Assembly (NCBI GenBank): GCA_024362935.1
Contig: JANCRA010000006.1
Span: forward strand, 35,581,924 to 35,645,923
Length of the DNA stretch: 64,000 nucleotides
Direction of reading: 5' to 3'
DNA from: Setophaga petechia
Taxonomy: Eukaryota > Chordata > Aves > Passeriformes > Parulidae
In this document: positions 37,001-52,000 of the stretch, in pieces
Layout: every line of letters starts with the position of its first letter
Position numbering within the stretch: position 1 is the stretch's first letter
Translations under genes and position numbers: made by a program
Notes under the pieces: model-generated
Told to the model about the DNA's origin: nothing
The model's database searches: none
What the model saw: the letters and a program-made list of their open reading frames with translations, nothing else

Positions 37001-40000
37001 GTTGCTGCAACTTGTTTTCACATGACTCCTCCTTTTGGTCTCCTGGTCTCAGAGACCAAGTCCTTCAGAGTCCTTCAGAGCTGAGTCCTTCAGAAGCCAG
37101 GCAGTGAGAAACAGCTGCAATTCCTGGCCATGAGTGTTAAGCAACAGCTCATTAGCCCTCCTTGCTGGGTATTGCACATGGCTTTTATTCTCCTGCCATG
37201 GCCTGTAGGAACTGAACTGCCTGCTCACTGGCCATGTCAGCTCTTCCTCTGTCTTGGAGCACTCCTGTGACTTTGATGCTTCAAGCAGGGCTTCCTGACA
37301 TAGGTTGCAGTTGCAGCAGTGGAAGGTTGTGGCACTGAAGTGTTCCCCCTCACTGTGGTAAATTGCCAAGGTGAGGACAGGTGACATTCCTCTGAAATAT
37401 TGGAATGTGGATGGAGCTGCATTGAAGCCTAAGGGCACTCTGTGGACTCAGTGCTCCTGATGAGATGTTGTGTGTGGTTTGTGTGTCTCTGCTTGCAGTC
37501 TGTGATGTATTTCCATTGCACCCAGATCCGTGCTGCTTTGTGCATGTTGGCTCAAAAGAACTTGGAGTGGAAGGACACAGAGCTTTTGGAGAGAGAGATT
37601 AAGAAAAGGAGACAAAGGAAAATATTCTTGCAGCCTATTCCTGAGAAAGTTGAGCCTGGGGATGCAGCTGAAGCAAGTAAGTGGTGGCTACACTTGTGGT
37701 GGTCCTTTTTGACCACTTGCTTGCCCTTTGCACATTGTTGCAATCAGACTGGGGAGCTGTTCTGCTTGCATCTGAGTGGAAGCTTGCTTGGGATTTAATT
37801 CTGTTTCCCAAAGAAAAATACAGAGGCATGAAGTGTCTTGCCCATGGCCTCACTGAGTCAGTAACAGAATATCAGCTTCCCCCCTTCACCTCTAAAGTCT
37901 TTCCGAGTAGAAAATTCTGTCTTGCAAAGTACACTGGGGCTTCAGACTCTCTCCTGGAGAGCAGCCTCCAGGGAAGGGGAGTCCAAAAGAATGCTTTTCA
38001 ACCAGGCTGCAGCCTGGAAGAAACAAAATTCAGCTCCTTGCAATGAAAACACCAGAGATGCTTCTCCTGCCACTCCGTGCTGAGGAGCTGGCACTGCAGA
38101 GCTGTGCTGCAGCCCCAGCCAGGGCTTCTGCTGTAGCCCCAGGAGCAGCAGCGTTCCCGACTGGATCCAGGCTGAGGGGCTCTGCCTGCAGGGCTGTGAG
38201 CGCTGCCCGAGGGCGGCAGCGGGGCCCTGGGGAGGCAGCACTCAGCCCGAGGCCATCACGCAGGGTTATCTGCTCTTTCCTCTGGCAACTGCCCCTGCCA
38301 ACCTCTGCAACAGGAGAACAAAGGCAAAGCAATGCTGGGTGTCCTTGTTTCTTAGGGGAAGCATCACTGCAGTTTGGTTTGAAGCTAGAATAGGGTAGAT
38401 TTAGATTAGACATAAGGGAGAATTTTCTTTTAGAATGAAGGGGATTAAAAGCTGGAAAGGTTTCCCCAGAGACGCTGTTGTTGGTCCATCCTTGAAGGTG
38501 TTCAAGGCCAGCCTACATGGAGATCTGAGGAACCTGATCAGGATGAAGATGTCCCTGCTCACAGGGATTGGACTAGATGTTGCATAAAGGTGCCTTCCTA
38601 CCCAAACTCTTCTAGGATTCTGTGATCATTGCCCCATGTTAGTGTTATACTTGGTATAAAGTGGTATTTCATTGTTATACTTGAAGTTCTTTGTGTGATA
38701 AATAGGTATGATTCGTGCTGATAAAATTGAAACAATAATCAATATTGGTACAGTAATTATATTAATTATTATATTAATTGGGAATAATAAAAATAGTTAA
38801 AAGTGGTAATGCCAAAGAAGAGAGGGAGAGGAGGGGCTCCACCCCCCCCAGCAGATGTTCACAAGGACAGGAGGAAAGAAGCCGAAGATACAGTTGCTAA
38901 AAATGAGTAGAAAGGAAGCAAAACCTGGTTGGGTCCCAGAAAATGCTAATTATAAGGGATTTATTGCTTTGATATGTAGATATAGTTATATGTTAGTTTT
39001 GGCTTATATTGTACTGGGTTGGTGCGCATGTGTAACCCAAAGGTGAATTAAAGGACACAGAGGAAGACTACGAAATCTTCATCAGACGACCCCCAAAAGA
39101 CTTGTGCGACCACCAAACCGAATGGTGGCGCATGCGCAGTAAAGGTGATAATGAGGGCGGAGATAGAAATATGACGAACCGAAAATGGGAGGAGATGGTA
39201 TTAACCCATGGCATATAAGGGGGGAATTTTTACTTGGCAAGCTTGTACGTGAGGTGGCAAGGGTCCCAGAACCCTGCACTCCGTACCCCGCGGTTATCTT
39301 TTGCTTATGCGCTATTATTTGAACCAAATTATCCCTTATTTATGTATTTTCTAAACTATTTAATTAAAATTGCTGCTATCCCAAATATTGTTTGGTTTCT
39401 TTTATGAAGGGATAACTGGGCAAACATAACATTTGGGATAACAAGGAGATGTTACCCAGCTCCAGCAAGTTTTCTGGCCCTTTCTATCATCACCTGTCCA
39501 GCCCTCTCCCCTTACAAGCCCCTCTTTGGTCCCTGCAGCCTTTAGCCTACCACCTGTTGATGGCACAGCTTCTAGAGTGCAGAGGACACACCCTCGTAGC
39601 GCCTTGAAGAAGAAGGTCACGAGGAAGCAGGACAATGTGCCCTTACTGCCCAATACACCCATCATCCATGGGGATGGCAGCTTCCCACGCAGCTCCTCAG
39701 GTAAGCCTGCTCCATGGCAGCTTTTCCCACATGGGTTTTTCCTTGCACAAGGAGCACAAACTGCCTCCTGCCTCAGCCAGCACTGCTGGGATCTTGGCTC
39801 CATAGTTTGTCCTGAGAATGAACAGCAAATCTACTTTTGAGTGACTCCAGTTTGGTACTACTGGAGCAGTTGGTTCTTAGAGATCCATTGGAAAGCTGAG
39901 CTGAATAAAGTTGTGGTAAAGGCCTGAGCTCTGCCTTTGCCCATCCTGAGAGTCCAAACTACAGCACTGGTGCCAGGAGGCAGCTGGGACTGCACGGATG

Positions 40001-43000
40001 AGCTGCAGGGCAGTCTGCCAGGCTGTGCTCACCGTGCTCCTACGAGAACCACCACGATCAGTTGTTCACTCACCATGTGGGCACCTGTGGCACTTGGGAG
40101 CTGGCGCTGCGGGGCAATTGTCAGCTTCAGCCTGGAGCTGGGCCTGGCTGGGGGAGGCTGGGAGCAAGCAGGGAGCCCCAGGAGCCAGAGGGCAGGGAAG
40201 CCTCTGAGCCAGGGCCAGTTTGTAGCCCACGGAGCCCTGGCTGGGAGATGGGGCTGAGGCCGCTCCGTGGCAGGGCCTTGCCTGGGGCTGCAGCACCCAT
40301 GGCCGACCCTCTCCTCACAGCGACCTCGCAGACGGCCCCTGGTGCCCAGCGCCGAGAGGAGCCGCCCCGTGGGCGTGGGCAGAAGGACAGAGCCTCTCCA
40401 GAGCCACAGCAGTCCTTGCAGGAGGCACTCTCCTTGCTGGGCAGCGATGACTGGTAAGAAAGGCCCCGCTCCCTCTGTGTCCCTCTCGGCGTTACGGTCG
40501 GTCAGAAGCGTGTCTTGCTCGTGCCTTGGAGCCCCAAGAGCCCAGAGGGCCAGAGGGCACTGGTGGAACCACTGCAGAGCAGGGAGAGGATGGGGATTGG
40601 AGAGCAGCCTTTTCTTGGCCTTGCTCGGCAGCTCCGTGCTGTTTCCTCGCTTTGCCTGCTGCTCCATGGAGCTGCAAAGGAAACCTTGAGGGAAGAGAGA
40701 AAGCTCTGGAAGGAGATGATTTGCTGGCTGAAGGCAGAGGCAGGATGGCAGAAGTTTTGAGTGTAGAGATTTGGGTGCCTTGGGCCGCTGGCCCAGTGGG
40801 GCTGAGTAAGATTCCTCTGTGCTCCCACTGGTGACAGCAATGGCAGTGACAGGGTCTCCCTGTGACCTCCTGCATGGCAGTCCCAGAAGCAGCTCCAGGG
40901 AGTTCCTCCTTCTGAGAAATGGACTGAGTTGTGCTTTCAAGTCCCTCAGCCTGCCATTACTCCTGAAGGGCTCATGGCAGAGGAGAAGGAAAAAGAAAGA
41001 AAATCCTCTAGGAATCTTGCACTTTTGGAATTCAACTTTTTCCTTCTCACTGGTTCATATGGGCCCGAGATGTTTTGTCAATACTCAACATGTGTCCCAA
41101 AATTGTACACAGGCAGAAGGAGGCCCAAAGGTGATAACCCTACAAATATTAGGTGATATTTGTTTTCTTTTTGATGTCTTTTTGATCACTCCCTGGTGGA
41201 AGCTTCATTCACACCGGGGCAAGGACTCCATTCCCACTGGATAAACATGAAAATCTGCCACGATGCATCTCCTTGTGCAGTCACCTTTGTTTTACCCTTT
41301 CTCTTCTGCTTTCTCTTCCCCATTTCTCTTTGGTGCCCTGTGAGGTGCAGAGAGCTTCTGCAGGTGTGGGGGGTCCGGGTGGCACTCAGGGGTACCCGTG
41401 GGATCGGTCACCAGCCCTGGGCTGCAGCCCTGATGCCTCATAGACCTTCCTGGAGCTGAGGGTCTGCACAAAGCAAGTGCTCAGAGACAGAGTTGTTTGC
41501 ACCTTTTAAATAACCTGTTGCTGTTGTGGGGGTTGTTTTAGGTAGGGGGTTTTGGGAAAAGCCAGAGTTTCACCAGTTCTTGCCCAGGGGTGGAATCTCC
41601 TGGGATATCCTGCTGTATTTTTGGGAAATGTGTGAGGTGGAAGTGAGGGGGTGACAGAGAGGCCTCGATCATAGAGAGGAAACTCAGTTCCAGAGTGGCA
41701 GTGCAGACTTTCCCTGCTGAATGCCTGCTGGGGCTGACAAAAAAGGAAAATGCCCCAATACAGCCCGGTGGCACTGTGTCTCAGGGACAGGTACAGGCAG
41801 GTGACAAGAAACAGCAGCATGGCCCAGTCTCACAGCTTCTAGGAAGCAGTGACAGAGGGGCCTCATGTGCCAGAGATTTCAGAAAGGCTGTCTTCTTAAA
41901 TGGCCACTCTGAAGCCCCTCTCTTTGCCTCTTGGCTTTGTGAATGCTTTTGTCAGCCACAGCATCCTGGGGCATGCGTTCCACGATTTCATTAAGCACTC
42001 CTTGAAAAGCACCTCCCATTGTTCCACTGAGCTGCCAGCCTGGTCATTTCAGAAGGTGCTGCCTTGGTGGAGAGAAAAATCAATCTTCTGCCTTTCAGGG
42101 AGCTGAAGGAGAAGGGACTCTTCACCATCAAGCACCTGGCTGGGTCCCATTCAGAGGTCCTGCTTTGTAGACTTCGTGAGGTTTGCTTGGCAGTTACCAG
42201 CGAGGTGAGAGCATTGTTCTGAATTGTCCCCCATACTTCATACACAGTGTGTAGAGTAGGCATGAGCTTGTTCATCTCCATGTGTGCTCAGGGTCTGCCT
42301 TCATTTCTGGTTTTAGACCTGAGATTTCTAGTGCCTGTCAGCTGTCTGTAGGATCTGTGGGTACATGCAGCTGTATTTACTGGTAGGTCGGGTGTCTGAC
42401 ACTCATCTTTGAGTGTGGCACCCTTATAATGCAATGTGCAAATGCAGAAACTGAGACACTAATGACGTTATTTGCCAGAGTCCCAATCTCTGCCCAAGCT
42501 GTAATTGAACACTGCAAATTCTTCTGTAGACCTGAGCCTGTGTTTTCTGTTTCCTGGCTGAGTGCTTCAGCTGCTGGTGTTGCTTTTTTCAACAGGAGCA
42601 CCTGACTCTTTTATCTTTATCACTTGTGCCTTTATGATTTGAAAGCAGCCCTTGCTTTAATTTTCTAGTAAAAGGGCCTAAAATCAAAGCCGTGGACTAT
42701 TTAAAAGGGTTAAGTAGAACACTTAATGAAATTTTTTTTTTTAGGCCTGCAGTGAGCAGGTCTGAGGCCAGAAATTGGTGCCAGAGTAAGTGCCTTTCTG
42801 TGCTTGTGCTCTCCTGCTCTTCTTGTACTTGTATGTTCCTCTGGATACAGTGGGATGTGTTGTCATTTCCTGGGACTTCTGTTGAAGGAAACTGGTTTTC
42901 TTTTCAAGGTGATTCTTTTGTTTCTCCTCATGACTTCCCCAGGTTACCAACCTCCGTTCCAAGGTGTCCTACTCTGCCATTGTCACTCTGGGAGAGCTCT

Positions 43001-46000
43001 TTGTGACTTTGAAGAAGGACATGGACTCTGAGGTGGATGAGGTTGCTCGGGTCCTTCTCCAGATTGTGTCCAACTCCCCAGAATTTGTTCAGAAAGCAGC
43101 CAGTCAGACCCTGGGGATCCTGGTGGAGAATGTGACTCCTGCACGAGCAATGACTGCTCTCATGGACATGGGAGTCAAGTAGGTTCTTTCTCTTTTAGTG
43201 ATGTTCTTCACCTTCGTGTGTGTGTGAGGGAGAAGGGATGAGACAGAGATGGGAATGCTGGGAGGGAAGGGTCCTGTATCCTGCATCTTCTGTGGACTCA
43301 GTGACTTGATTCTCCACCCAACCTCACTTCTTTCCTCTTGTCACCTATTTCTGCCCTCCTGCAGCCTATTAGTTCTCAGAATCACAGAAGTGTAGAATAT
43401 GGGGAGTTGGAAGGGGCCCATCAGGACTATCGAGTCCAGCCCCTGGCCTTGCCCAGAAGAGCCCAAGGGTGACACCAAGTGCCTGAGATTGTTGTCCAAA
43501 TGCTTCTTCAACCCTGTCAGGCTTGGTGCTGTGAGCACTGCCCTGGGGAGCCTGTTCCAGTGCCCAACCACCCTCTGGGTGAAAAACCTTTTTTCCTGAT
43601 ATCCAAACTAAAGCTCCTCTGACTCAGCTTCCTGCTGCTTCCTGGAGTTCTCCCAGTCTGTCAGATTTTCCTAGATGTGGTGACTGGTGGGGAAGGGAAA
43701 GTGCCTGCAAAGGCCAAGGAGAGAGCCTTGTGCTTTTGTGGGCAGAGGGACAATTGCAATTGCAGCTGTGAGCAGTGTTTGGTATTTCACAGTGCTAACC
43801 ACAGAGGTCCTGGGAAAACCATGTCCCCTCATGATGCCATTAACTTAAGAAATGAGGAGGGTCCTTTCTGGGGCGTGGAGCACATGGGGGACAATCTGCT
43901 GGGTGTGGCACAGCCTGCACAGCAGGTGCAGCTCCTGCCAAAGGAGTCTTGTATGACTGTCCTGGTCTTTGAGCTCCACTTTCTATTCAAACTGATGTTT
44001 CATGTTAGCCTTGAGATGATGAATCACTTTACAGGCACCTTCACAGGCTGACTGCCATGGGACAGTTGAAGCAAATGCTGCCTTAAATGTTGGTGCTGGG
44101 CCTGACAGTTCCCAAGAGACACTCTCTAGAACAGGACAGCCTGGCTAAACTGCCTGCCACCCTTTCCTCAGCTTTGGAGTAGGGTAAAACATTCAGATGG
44201 ATCCATTGCCAAGCCCCACAGAAGAAACCGGCTGTATTGCTGGATATTCTGCAACTTCATGGCCCACAACCTGTTTTCCCTGCATTTGTTGTTTTCCAGT
44301 GGTCTGCAGATTTGGGGATAAATGGGTGGAAAGAGCCTCAGCCCTGCTCCATCTCTGTGTAGTGGGTGCCCTCTGATGGGTCAGCATCAATTGTCCTTAA
44401 TTTCTAAATTATTCATATGTCATCTATTTCTTTAATCTTTCTCCGAGTAAACACTGTGAAAGAAACTGAGTATCAGACAGAGCAGGGAGACTGAATTCCT
44501 CCCTCTCCCGTGCAGGCAGGCCTTCTGTGCAATGCTCCCTTTGTGTTTCCCTGAGGACAGAGCCTTCTGCAGGTGTCTGAAGGTGCAGGGAGGGCCCAGG
44601 CTCCTTCCCCCAGCAGGGCAGGGAGCGGGCTCTGGCCAAGGCCAGTGCTGCTGCTGCTCCTTGTCCCTGTGCCCAGGGTTTGCTCTCTCCTCCCCAGCAG
44701 CCGCCACGCCCCGGTGCGGGAGTGCGCGGCCAAACTGCTCCTGGCCCTGATGGAGAGAATTGGAGTCACCGAGCTCGCAGGCACACCCAGGGCTGAGAGG
44801 CTGCCACACGTGGCAGGGAAGCTTGCTCAGGACTGTCACAAGGACACAAGGTAATGATCTTCATTTCACCTCCTAAAACAGGAAAACCGTTTTGTGTCTG
44901 GCTATAAAGGTGAAACCACGCAAGAGTGGAAACTAAAGGGAATATGAAGTCACCTCACGGTGTGAATAAGGGTCATAGAATCATGGAATATGCTGAGTTG
45001 GAAGGGCCATCAGGGTCATCGAATCCAGCTCCTGGCCATGTGCAGTGACCCCAAGAGTCACTCCTTGTGCTTGAGAGCATTGTCCAAACTCTTCTTGAGC
45101 TCTGTCAGCCTTGGCACTGTGACTACTGCTCTGGGCTGCCTGGGCAAATGGCTGTACTGGGAAACCTGAGGTTGGCCAGCAAAAAGGAGCATTGCCAACT
45201 TTTTCCTGTGGCTTGAAGGATTCTTTACTGAGACCAAAAGAGCTCAGACCAGCCAGTCCAACAGTTTTATTTGGCCTTAGGTGCACAACACAAAGCCAAA
45301 GTGTTGCCTAATGTTCATCACTGAAGGATCCCAAACATCCATTTCTCATTAATTTCAGACTTCCCTAGAAATATTTCAGGGGTCTTTAGCCAACATACTC
45401 AGTCTTTCCAAACCTTTTCTGCAGATTTCTAGAATGCTGTTATCTGTGGCTCAGTGAACTCCACATTTCTTCGTGAAGAAAACCGTGGTTTCCTAGTGGC
45501 AAAATCAACCCAAACCACCAAAATCCCCTTCCTCTGGTGATTAAATTCCCATTAATAGCTGCCAAGAACACCAGAGCAACTAGCTGCCCCTGTGCATACA
45601 CATAGTATAGAATAATCAAGAGGATGCATGAGGTGTTTTGTCCTGCCAGTTAAAGAAAGGCAAATTATTGTGCAATGGCAGCAAGACACCGCTAATAGGC
45701 TCTGACAACAAAGCAGATGTGTTTTGCTTGTTCCCTGGGATCCTTTGATGCCACAGAAGCATCAAAGATGCCACAGTTTTGTCGGGATCATTTGTTTGTC
45801 AGAATGACCCCGAGAAGAATTCCAAAGTCTCTTTTCCCAGCCCGGCGCTTAAAGAAGGAGTCAGAGCTCTTCATTTCTCGGTCTTAACGTTGTTTATTCT
45901 ATCTTATCTATAAAAAATTTTCTCCTGCCCTGCCGAGGTCAGCTCAGCAGGACAGTCACAGGCACTCTGCCTGCCCCCGGGCAGAGTGCAAACTATGTGT

Positions 46001-49000
46001 ACAATATTTACAATTACTCCCCAATACCCATCACCTATGTTAGACAGTGAGCTCCTACTCTAAACCAATAAGTAAGTGCCAACATCACTACAGAAGATGG
46101 AAGACAAGAAGAGGAAAGAAGAAGCACGAGGCACACCCCGATTCCTCCATCTTGTCTCCATAACCCCCCTGTACAGGGATATAACCCCCCTGTACAGTAA
46201 TCCTAAAATACATAATTCACCCTGTGATAATTTCACTAATATTCTACTTAAACTCTTGTGGCTTGCTATCTTCATAGCAGGTTGGTATTTGCTCCACGGG
46301 CCATAATCAAACTCACAGAGGCATTTTGGGCTCTGTGCCAGGGTCTCTGAGCCCCCCGGCAAGGGTCTTGGCTGCTCAGGACAGCCAAAGGGATGTCCTG
46401 AACCCGACACAGTTTCAGAGTGAAATGGTATTTTTCTGTTGCCCCACATTCTCCTCTTGCCTCTTGTGTTCAGCTGACAGCACTGTGCAGTGTCAAGTGA
46501 GGTAAATCTCCCTCTTTGCTGAGTAGGTAATGCCTTCATGTGCAAGGATTGCACCTGATGAGTTTAAGGTATCAGCCTCTTCTGTTAACACTCTTCCTTT
46601 GTTTGTTCACTTTTCTTTTGTTTCCTCCCTGCCTTCCTTCCTTCCTGCCTTCCTTTTTGCCTCCTTCCTTCCTTTCTTCTGTCCTTCCTTCCTACCTTTC
46701 TTCCTTAGGCATTATGGACAGGAGATGGTGAAGATGTTGCTCAATCACCAACAATTTAAAAAGCTTCTGGAACAATCTCTTTCCCCCCGTGACCTGGAAG
46801 ATATTCTGACAAGAATTAAGAAGAAGGTAAGTGCTTGGCAGGAGAAATGTCTCCTTTGTGCAAGTATTGCCGCTGCTAATATGAGATCAAACATACCCAA
46901 TCTGTCTTTAGCTCATTCCTCTTCTGCTGAATCATTTTGGTCCTGGGAATGAGCTCTTAATCCTCAGCCTGTTCATCTGCAGACCACAGAGGAACTGATA
47001 CTATTAGGGAAAAAGTGGAGTTTTGAATGTTTTCAGTATCGGTCACAAAGAGGAAAGGGAAAGGGGAGAAAATGGGTTTGCATTTAAGCGTAAGCCCCCA
47101 CCAAGCTCTCCCTACTCTGCCCCCTGTAAAGCAATTAAGTGAGAATTGTGCTTCTGAAGATAACAGAGTCTTTGCAAAAGACACTGGAAGTAGTAGCGCC
47201 AAGAAAATTTCCAAATTTACAAAAGATGTCCAAGTCAATCCTACTTACTACAATGACTGTCTGTCTTTTGGGAATACTGCCCTACTGTCAAGCCCTGTGG
47301 AGCTGGAAGAAGCTTGGTGAATTCAGCTTCAGCATCCAGTGGAAAATTCCACTTCAGCATCCAGTGGAAAATCCTTTGTTCGTTTGAGGGAGGATTTTAT
47401 TTTTTTAATTGACATTACAGAAGTGAGCCTGCCTTTGTGCAGGAGCAGGGAGAGTGAGTGTTGAACCAAATCAACTTCCAACACAATGGGCCAACCCCCA
47501 AAGAGTCCATTTTTTTCTGCTTCCTTCAAAAACACTCTTTGTCTACCAGTTTGCATTATTCCCATTTATGCTCAAGACTAAGGAATTTGGGATTTAAGGC
47601 TGCTGCTCAGTCTGGCAGCACCCATAACCCACCTTGGGCTATTGAAAACAAAGAGTTGGCATCACTGAATCTCTGGTCTGTTTCCATCTGTAAGTCAGGA
47701 AACGTTTCCCTAAGCCTTGGTAGCAGTGATCCTGGTTCTAACTTGTGTTTTCAACAGGGAATTTCCTGTTTTATACTCTAAAGACTGATGGGGTTTCTCT
47801 GTGTCTTTGTAGGGGATGGCAAACCAGAAGGCTGAACGCCCATCTGTCAAGGAGCCGGTGAAGGAGAGGAACGATGGCTCCAAGAAGCCCCAGGCCACAT
47901 TGTCTTGTAGCAAACGGTACTGAGCACTTTTGCCAGATGTGACAAAGCACATGACAAGCTTTACATGTCTCTTCCTCAGGAAAAACTTTCTGGCAGAGAT
48001 GACAAATGCCACAGATTGTTTCCTTTCCCTACAAATGCTCTAGGATAAAAAATGTCTACTTCTGCATTGTGCTGAACACAGCTTCTCTGTAGGGGTTTCC
48101 ACAAAAATGGAGAGACAAAAAGACACCCATTGGCTGCAGCTCAGACGATCCAGTGCAGTGGCAAGGGCAGTGCTGTGGAGGCTGGGAGAGAGCCAAGTTT
48201 CTGTTGCCTGACTTGGGACAAGTAAATTCAACCAGGGCTTTTTTTTCATCTGAGTGGAGTCTTTTTCAGATGGGTGTTTTGATGAGAAATCTCAGTCTGA
48301 AGCAAGATGCCATTACACAAAGATGCATTTCTCAACCATGTGGTTTGGCCTGGCTAAATCCTGGTTTTCTTACCCTCAAACAGTACCAAGTTTGAGTAGT
48401 AAGCAGCAAGGCAATTCCTGAACAACTTCAGTCAACAGGTGTCTCAATGTGGACTTTTTGTCTTGATATTCCTGTCCTTCATGTAATGTGCTTGATGGAC
48501 AGCATGTTTGGTTTATTTCCTCCTGTGCTGCAATCAGCATTTAAGACAGGAATAGCTCCTTGCTGTCTCTTCATGGCAGCTGCAGAGCTACTTGTGCCTG
48601 TTCTCCTCTGATAACAGAGGGGATTTATTTAGCTCTGTCCTGCTCAGCAGTGGCAGCAAAGTGACCACATGCCTCAGGAGCATGGCTAGCATCTTCCTGT
48701 GCTCATGGAAGAGACAGGTTGATCCAGGAGAATTGTTCCCAGTGGGGTTGTTAAGCTGTGCATCCAGTCTCTAGGGAAGCAAATGAAATGTGAGCGTAGT
48801 TCTGGGATGTGTGGCTTCTGTTTTTATCTCTCTTACTGATTTTCTGAATCCTTCAAATATGGCCCTGCTCATCTGTTCAGATGCATCTGAGCTACTTTTC
48901 CAGATTGTCATGCCTGGTTGTAGAGACACTTCTCCAGAGGGATGAGTTTCCTTATTGTAAGACACACACGTCCCTTATGAGGAGGCATTTAAACTTGGCA

Positions 49001-52000
49001 GTAGTGTCTCTCTTTCTGCACAAAGCAATGTGACCTGTGTGCCCTGGCAGCCATCTGAAGATAGATCAGATGCATCTCATCCTTGGTTTTCCTGAGTGAG
49101 CAGTGGTGAGAATGTCACTTGCAGATTGTCTCCCATAATGATTGTCATAAGGTCCACGTTGTTCTTCAGAGCCTCATGACTTTCCAGCTTGAAATCACAT
49201 AATTAGGAAAGCTGCTCAAGATGTTTTGCTCACAATTAACTGAAGGTACTGCTTGTGGCTGCAGCTCTCTCCATAAAGAGCAGCAGGCACAACTTTCCCA
49301 GGCATTGTCCTGGGGAAGGCTGTGAGAAGATCAGAGAAAAGAATGAGGAACAGTTCTCTTCTGCACTTGCTGCACCTGTTGTGAACATGTGGAATGTGTT
49401 CTGGAGATTTGTTTACCAAAGGGTAATTTCTTAATTGGCCACTGGTGATGGTGTTTTGGATTCAATTGACCAATCTGGTCTGTCTGTATCAGTCTGTCTG
49501 TAAGGGTGATGAGTTTCAGTACAGTATAGTATAGTATAGTATAGTATAGTATAGTATAGTATAGTATAGTATAGTATAGTATAGTATAGTATAGTATAGT
49601 ATAGTGTAATAAAGTGATTGATCAGCCTTCTGGAATCATGGAGTCAATGCTAATTATTTCCTTCACGGGATGCCATGCTATGATAATTAACACCAACATG
49701 TCCTCATTTGGTTTTATTTTCCAGGGTGAAATCTACCTCTGATGGACACCTCCTACACTGTGCAAAAGCCCAGGTCATGTCACCTCCAGCTGTGGAAGAA
49801 ACGGAGCTGCTCCAGAAGCTTTACAATCTCCTGGAAGCCAAGGGCTTTCAGACAAGGATGGAAGGAGTGGAACTCCTCCAAGACCTGTGCAAAACCAGCC
49901 CCCAGCTCATCTCCACTAACATTGCCCAAGTATGTAGGGTATCTTCACTGCTCCTTTCCTTTAGCTCCTTTCCTAAGCCTGTAGCAGCAAAGTTAATTCA
50001 GTGTGTCTTGGCACTCCGTCCTGGCTGTTTGGGACACGCTGGTCCCTCTTACCCAGGCAAATGTAATTCAGGTCCAGGCTTCAGGACAAGTTATTTAAGC
50101 CCAGTTGTATTTGTCTGGCAGGTGCCTATTGCTGCTGTTCATCAGATGATGGCAGAATTTTCTGGTGGTGTAACTGCTGCTCTCTCCTACTCCCAGTTGG
50201 GTGAAGTGAAGGAAATCCAGCCCCTGAAAGCATCGCAAATATTCTCTAGACCAAAAATTGGGTTTGCATAAGGAAGAGAAGTATCAGGCTACCAGTTATT
50301 TTATTTAAAGAATATTTCTATATACTCCATCTTGTCTTACACAGGCACAGCTCTGGCTGCTCATTTCCATCCTTGTTCCTATTGCTGTTGGTAAAGACAG
50401 TGCTCACCCTTCTTGGGGGTCTTTTCTTCTCTTTGGAAAAGGAGGAAAACAGCTAAGGAATCATCTCTGCCTTCTCTCTTCAAGGGACTGAACCTGCTCT
50501 GTGAGAGCTGTACAGCACATTACATTTCAGAAATGTGCCTGTTACTCAGAGAAATTGTCTGGATCCTGGAAGAATTGATCAGAGCCCTGCATTTCTCCAG
50601 ACACTGCCTCTGAGACAAACAAAATAAAACTTAGATCTCCTCCAGCCATTGTTTTGGCAAAATCATAATTGCCCTCAGTACTTGAGACAACTGTATAGAA
50701 AACTGGGCATTGTAAACATCTGCTTCCATTCAAAGCAAAGGCAGTCTTTAGCATTAATAAATGGAATTGATTTAATGATTTAGAGACGGGGAGAAATACC
50801 GTAGGAACTCTTCTGTCCCCAGCCAAACCCCCTAAAAACAGAAGAAAATTTTTAACCAGCATGAGGTTGTGCCACCATTCCAGTGAGGGGCCCACAGGAA
50901 AACAGTGAAATTGTGCAAGCGAGTGCTGACCTGACAGAAAGGATCACTTTCATCTTTGACATTGCTGACTGCTACAGCCACTCTTCAAACAAGGACATTT
51001 GAACCCAGCTTTCACGTTGCTTGTTCTCTTCACAGGTTTTTGATTATTTTGTCCTGAGAATATGTGACAGCCACAGGAAAGTAAAGCAGAGGGCGCTGGA
51101 CGTGCTGGCTGAAATCACAGGAGCCCTGAAAGATGCCTTGAACCCGGTGATCATTGGTTTGGTGGAAGGAATAACAAAGAACCTGAATTCAAAGGATCCC
51201 AGGATTCGTGGGGCAGCTGTGAAGGCACTGGAAGAATCCATTGCTCATTTGGGTAAGGCTGAGCCCTGGCAGGGACTCTCCTCACCTGCGTCTCTGTCTC
51301 TGCTGCACAAGAGAGCGCTGAGTGCCCTGACAGCTGCTCTTGTCTATGCAACACTCCAGCTGGCACCCACAGAAGCTGTGCAGGTGCAGTCCTTATGCAC
51401 CATCCCCAACAGGCTGGAATGTGATCAGCATTTCCCAACAGCCCCAGGAGCCCTGGGCTCTGTGCTGCTTGTCTGAAGAGCAAGTCCTGGGCTGCAGCTC
51501 TGCTACAGTTCAGAGGCAAAGGGGGTTTGGAGCTTGCTTGGGCCCCGTCTGACTTCCCAAATGAACAGCTTTGCTGTTGGCATGAAGGGACACTGACCCA
51601 TCAGAGCTTCTGCAGAGCAGCTGCCTGGAAGGCTCTACATTAGAGGCATTAGCTGCCTGTTTTCCACTTTTCTCTTTGTCTTCTGTGTTCAAAGAGGAAC
51701 TTATGATTCACCAAGTTCATTTCTTTAGAACAAACAGGTATAAACCCAGCTGTCAATGATGCCTTGTTCCACATGTTGTTTTGCATGGGGCAAGATGGCC
51801 ACAGCAATTAACTACATAGGCCAGAGCTGCTCTAAATTCCTTTGCCACACAGATTGATGTCAGCTCTGAGAATGCTGCACTGGGGAAACATACCTGAAAA
51901 AAGGAGTGTCGAAGAGGCAGGTCTTCTCTTCAAGAGGAGTTTCCACTTTCTCCTCCCCAGCTGCTCTGTGAACTCAGGAACTGCCTGACTCGGTGCCTTT

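Noticed and set aside
40029..40940. A 303-codon minus-strand frame
   Set aside because: Shadow of the GC-rich exon 11 region of the TOGARAM2-like gene. No conserved domain.
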